A stretch of DNA of 64,000 nucleotides from Sthenelais limicola (lineage: Eukaryota; Annelida; Polychaeta; Phyllodocida; Sigalionidae): positions 130,066,941 to 130,130,940 of the forward strand of contig OW804096.1 in the NCBI GenBank assembly GCA_942159475.1. Direction: 5' to 3'. How positions within the stretch are numbered: position 1 is the first letter of the stretch; the number at the start of each line of letters is the position of its first letter. The notes under the pieces were generated by a model that was given only the letters and a program-made list of their open reading frames with translations, ran no database searches and was not told the origin of the DNA. This document shows, piece after piece, positions 61,601 through 64,000 of the stretch. Both the position numbers and the translations under genes were made by a program.

Positions 61601-63411
61601 TACACTCTAATTTGCTTTTCTAATGCTACATTGGTTTTTGTTTTTAAGCATACTTTGGGTTTGCATTGGAGTTCAACACCTTCGTATAAATTCTGTAAGT
61701 AAATCCACAATTTTACGTCATCTGATTTTACAGGTAGTTCTGACCGGAGTCGAACTAAGAAACACAGACAAAGCTTACCCCTCAAGTCTGATTTCATGAG
61801 ATTCACTTTCTTTCCAGCTTCCTCCTAACATGGCAGCAAAGTACGAAGACCGGTTGCACAAAATGAATCTGTTCCAAATAAAAAGGACGCATGTTTACTA
61901 ATGCAAAAAGTGACGAACATAAAAAAAAAACGGTTTCACGCTCCGAATAATTAAAATGTACATGAAATACCTACTTGTGGGCTTTGAAGTATTTCCCCTT
62001 TGCTTCTATGACTACATCGGTGTTGGCGCCGGAGAAGTAGAGGGAGAGGAGATCCCGGCCTAGCTCACAACACCCCCCGTTGTCGCCTGGAGGTCGGCTG
62101 TTAGCAGACTCTGCTGAGTTCTCTTTGTTCTCTGACCAAGAAATAACAGATATGAGGTAAATCAATATTCTCACACATAATTCAAGATCAGTAAAATTAG
62201 GCTATAAATAGTTAAACGAGAGAATGAAATCGAACGCCCATAATATTAGTAATTGTATGTATGATTTAATGAATTATGGGGCGGGGGTGTAAACAAATAA
62301 CTCTATGTATGAATGAGAATGAATTAGGGAAATCACAGATAAATATATTAGTAAATAAGAAAAGGGTGGCACTATACTAATTTGTAATTTATAAAAATAT
62401 ATAAATTTACGCGTGAAAACAATTGAGCCACGATTTTTAAAATGTAAAGATTTTACATTTTATATGTACCTTCAGATGGGATATCAACGGGAGGTGCTGT
62501 AGTTCCATTGGTGTGACTAGAATTATCTGTCAGGAGTAAGTTATTGGCTCCATTTTCCTCGGAGCCAACCCACGAAGAACCGGACAGATCATCTTTGGTG
62601 TAAAGATGTCTTAAATATATACATATTAATCCATTGTTAGCGCTGGGCTGTACTATCAAAAATTCATGTCATTTCATAAAAAAAAGATAATTTTGTACGT
62701 AAAGTATCACGCAGGAATGTTTAAAGAAAGATGATTAATTCCCTGAAGAAGACCGATAGAGGTCGAAACGTTGGAAATAAATTATCATCCAAAAGGCAAC
62801 CAGTCGGTGTGGAGTTTATGTGTTTTCCCTCCCTATTTGTTACTTTTAAAGACAGAATACCGATCCATATACACCGTACCTCTGGTAATATAAAAAAAAG
62901 GAAGTGGTAACGCACATGCGTTAACTTACTTAATGAACAATTTCACGTCTTCGACATCTTTCTCTTCGACGGTTATCACGCCTTCTCTGTTGTCTTTTAT
63001 ATACTTGGTGTAAAATCCAGGTGCCCTACGGAGTAAATGGGTGAAAGTTAAAGTTTGCGCCGACTCATATCGGCTTAAACCAGTGGCAGAGATCGATATT
63101 TCAGATACTGAGCATTCAATTCAGAACATAGACATCAGTCAACCCTAGCATGAAACCAGCTATTGGAGACCGAGAGGATTGGGGTGTTGAAATCAATACC
63201 TAAATTTCGAATTTCCTATGTTTATTGAATAACTTATTCTACATAGAAGTAAAAACTAAAGCCCACTGACAGCAACGTGGGAGATACAGGTAATAACTAC
63301 CGGACAACAACTAATCATACATACCTGATTTTAATAAGTGAAGAATGAACCTTCAGACAGTCTCCATGCAAGAGGATGGTCATGTCGCTATGGCAACCTT
63401 CTTCGAGCAAC
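57014..63411 (-). CDS. BTBD8: double BTB/POZ plus BACK protein with long Ser/Pro/Lys-rich tail, BTBD8-like (5' end outside window)
   Basis: Exons, all phase-consistent: 63411-63325, 63025-62930, 62609-62470, 62131-61975, 61868-61779, 61460-61283, 60892-60701, 60349-60167, 59754-59611, 59214-59085, 58916-58864, 58618-57014 (TAA). About 1017 residues are visible. First BTB: CHSDMTILLHGDCLKVHSSL, PGFYTKYI, VEDVKLFIKHLYT. Second BTB: NTDVVIEAKGKYFKAHK, CNRSSYFAAMLGGSWKES, QQALLYMYGG, ELVMLADMYGI. BACK-like helices: DIQERCLRWSNKNFVRLWPT. Then a roughly 535-residue disordered basic tail ending in a conserved-looking acidic block (DIDLWADDLSDIMDGL). Two BTBs plus BACK plus a long Ser-rich tail is the layout of BTBD8/APache, a clathrin-linked endocytic protein in vertebrates; orthology is inferred from layout only. 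The initiator exon lies beyond 64000. Confidence 0.75.
58864..58916 (-). CDS. BTBD8: BTB gene exon, GWYVPTNDGS
   Basis: 53 bases; phase 1 in, phase 0 out; donor AAA|GTAAGT. Confidence 0.75.
59085..59214 (-). CDS. BTBD8: BTB gene exon, helical segment
   Basis: GFKSLIQKMYQTCDHYMHQH to QTQIKE; phase 0 in, 1 out. Confidence 0.8.
59611..59754 (-). CDS. BTBD8: BTB gene exon, 48 codons
   Basis: TMAFVLEFLEGVFVQSINSM to DWTE; acceptor tatcattgcag, donor GAA|GTAAGT. Confidence 0.8.
60167..60349 (-). CDS. BTBD8: BTB gene exon, 61 codons
   Basis: SSMTVLDIIMDTDKLRGAMP to FLALGS; phase 0 to 0. Confidence 0.8.
60701..60892 (-). CDS. BTBD8: BTB gene exon, BACK-like domain
   Basis: PCSGCISGICETLPLTLTFN to HLISDI; C-terminal-to-BTB helices (RCLRWSNKNFVRLWPTKPFA). 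Phase 0 to 0. Confidence 0.85.
61283..61460 (-). CDS. BTBD8: BTB gene exon, second BTB C-terminal half
   Basis: ISPGVMQQALLYMYGGAAEL to HFFHK; the LLYMYGG and VMLADMYGI signatures of a BTB fold. Confidence 0.9.
61779..61868 (-). CDS. BTBD8: BTB gene exon, second BTB core
   Basis: FILCNRSSYFAAMLGGSWKE to IRLEG; the conserved SxYFxAML helix. Phase 2 to 2. Confidence 0.9.
61975..62131 (-). CDS. BTBD8: BTB gene exon, second BTB start
   Basis: ENKENSAESANSRPPGDNGG linker, then DVVIEAKGKYFKAHK, the first strand pair of a BTB domain. Confidence 0.88.
62470..62609 (-). CDS. BTBD8: BTB gene exon, inter-BTB linker
   Basis: HLYTKDDLSGSSWVGSEENG to DIPSE; end of first BTB and a Ser/Asn-rich linker. 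Confidence 0.8.
62730..62789 (+). repeat. structured dispersed motif with GAAACGTTGG core (copy 2)
   Basis: Outer stem gatgat/atcatc, core ccctgaagaagacc, loop gataga, ggtcgaaacgttgg. The inner stem GACC/GGTC is perfect. CUGAAGA...GAAAC resembles the hammerhead core CUGAUGA...GAAA with one change. Shares its architecture with 17579-17633. Confidence 0.5.
62930..63025 (-). CDS. BTBD8: BTB gene exon, first BTB second half
   Basis: APGFYTKYIKDNREGVITVE to VKLFIK; phase 2 to 2. Confidence 0.85.
   Translation of the reverse strand, partial: GTWILHQVYKRQQRRRDNRRRERCRRREIVH
63325..63411 (-). CDS. BTBD8: BTB gene exon, first BTB start (most upstream exon seen)
   Basis: LLEEGCHSDMTILLHGDCLK VHSSLIKIR: the (S/C)D(M/V)T...KVH start of a BTB domain. 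The acceptor is tcgttttag, so at least one more exon lies upstream. Confidence 0.85.
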
Positions 63412-63518
63412 CTAAAACGAATCATCTCGCTTGTTAATGAAATTCCTAACACGATAAGTTAGGGGAATCCAATCTAACTATAAATGCATCCACTAGAGTA
63501 CATTTGAAGTCAATATAT

Positions 63519-63905
63519 ATGAGTACTAGCAAAGTACCCGTCCTCCGGATGGTCACCCTCTCTCCCCACACTTCCCCCTCTCCCTCTTCTCTGTCTTTCA
63601 TACCTTTTTCTCTCTCCCAACCCCATCTCCGATTTCCCCACTCTCCCTCATGCTCCCCCTCCCCGCTTTATCTCCTTCCCCTCTTCTTTCTCTTCCCCTT
63701 CCCCTCTCCTATTCCCCCCTCTCCCTTTTCTTCACTCTCCCCCTCCTACACCCTCCCCTCTCCCTCTCCAATACCCCCACCCTCTTCTTCACTACTTCTT
63801 TCCCTCCCCCTACCTTACCCCCCCCCCCCCCCCTTCTGTATGTAGTTAGGTCCCCCTGGAAGTGACGTAGTTGGTCCGACAGGAGCTTTCCCAGGCTATT
63901 AATAT
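63519..63905. repeat. probable dispersed repeat with pyrimidine microsatellite
   Basis: Starts actagcaaagtacccgtc, a phrase I associate with dispersed invertebrate repeats, continues as about 290 bases of CCCTCT-type low complexity with a C run (63818-63833), and ends ggtccccctggaagtgacg...ttaatatagtg. In an intron of the BTB gene. Confidence 0.5.
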
Positions 63906-64000
63906 AGTGTGGAGATCCCAATTTAAAAAATGCTTCAAAATCACATTTTCACCACAGATACCTTCAAAAACCACATATATAATGTCCTCCACACAGGGTC

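Noticed and set aside
63834..63921. - strand frame reading LGKLLSDQLRHFQGDLTTYR that could be an upstream BTB exon
   Set aside because: It has no usable donor (runs into poly-G) and lies inside what looks like a dispersed repeat with a pyrimidine microsatellite.

Overview
This window is AT-rich, intron-dense animal DNA. It holds three host genes and one full-length retrotransposon. The dominant gene is a non-erythroid-type alpha-spectrin on the + strand. I could place 49 coding exons (4642-42771) whose phases all join, giving a 2417-residue protein. That is close to the usual invertebrate alpha-spectrin length. The vertebrate calpain/calmodulin loop is absent. Together with the DIRS element and the style of the dispersed repeats, this points to a non-vertebrate animal, probably a marine invertebrate (lophotrochozoan or invertebrate deuterostome). 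I cannot name the species.

Layout. 1-3193: no recognisable gene. 3194-4426: a 411-codon, Ser-rich, disordered reading frame that ends at a splice donor in phase 0 with the first canonical alpha-spectrin exon, so it is a probable N-terminal extension. 4642-42771: alpha-spectrin (partial repeat 0, triple-helical repeats, SH3, more repeats, EF-hands), with a poly(A) signal at 42910. Inside its introns are a DIRS-type tyrosine-recombinase retrotransposon (9571-14734), a TTAA-flanked inverted-repeat element (29700-30805), and several candidate cassette exons, the best at 31655-31771. 45448-49941: an unrecognised small helical/coiled-coil gene on the - strand in seven exons, with an apparent 2-base frame break in exon 5. 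49942-57013: long AT-rich spacer. 57014-63411: the 3' twelve exons of a - strand gene for a double-BTB plus BACK protein with a long Ser/Pro/Lys-rich tail, most like BTBD8; its 5' end lies beyond the window. 63519-63905: a probable pyrimidine-rich repeat.

Function. Alpha-spectrin pairs with beta-spectrin to make the membrane skeleton. Repeat 0 forms half of the tetramer joint and the C-terminal EF-hands lie at the actin-binding end. A 411-residue phosphorylatable extension immediately before repeat 0, plus small cassette exons in or near inter-helix loops, would be a substantial unreported-looking diversification of this conserved protein; none of it is proven without RNA. The DIRS element looks young: its frames are intact, its inverted repeats match base for base over 40 and 86 bp, its Gag-like frame carries a textbook -1 frameshift heptamer that leads into an open RT frame, and its recombinase frame opens right after a splice-acceptor-like site.
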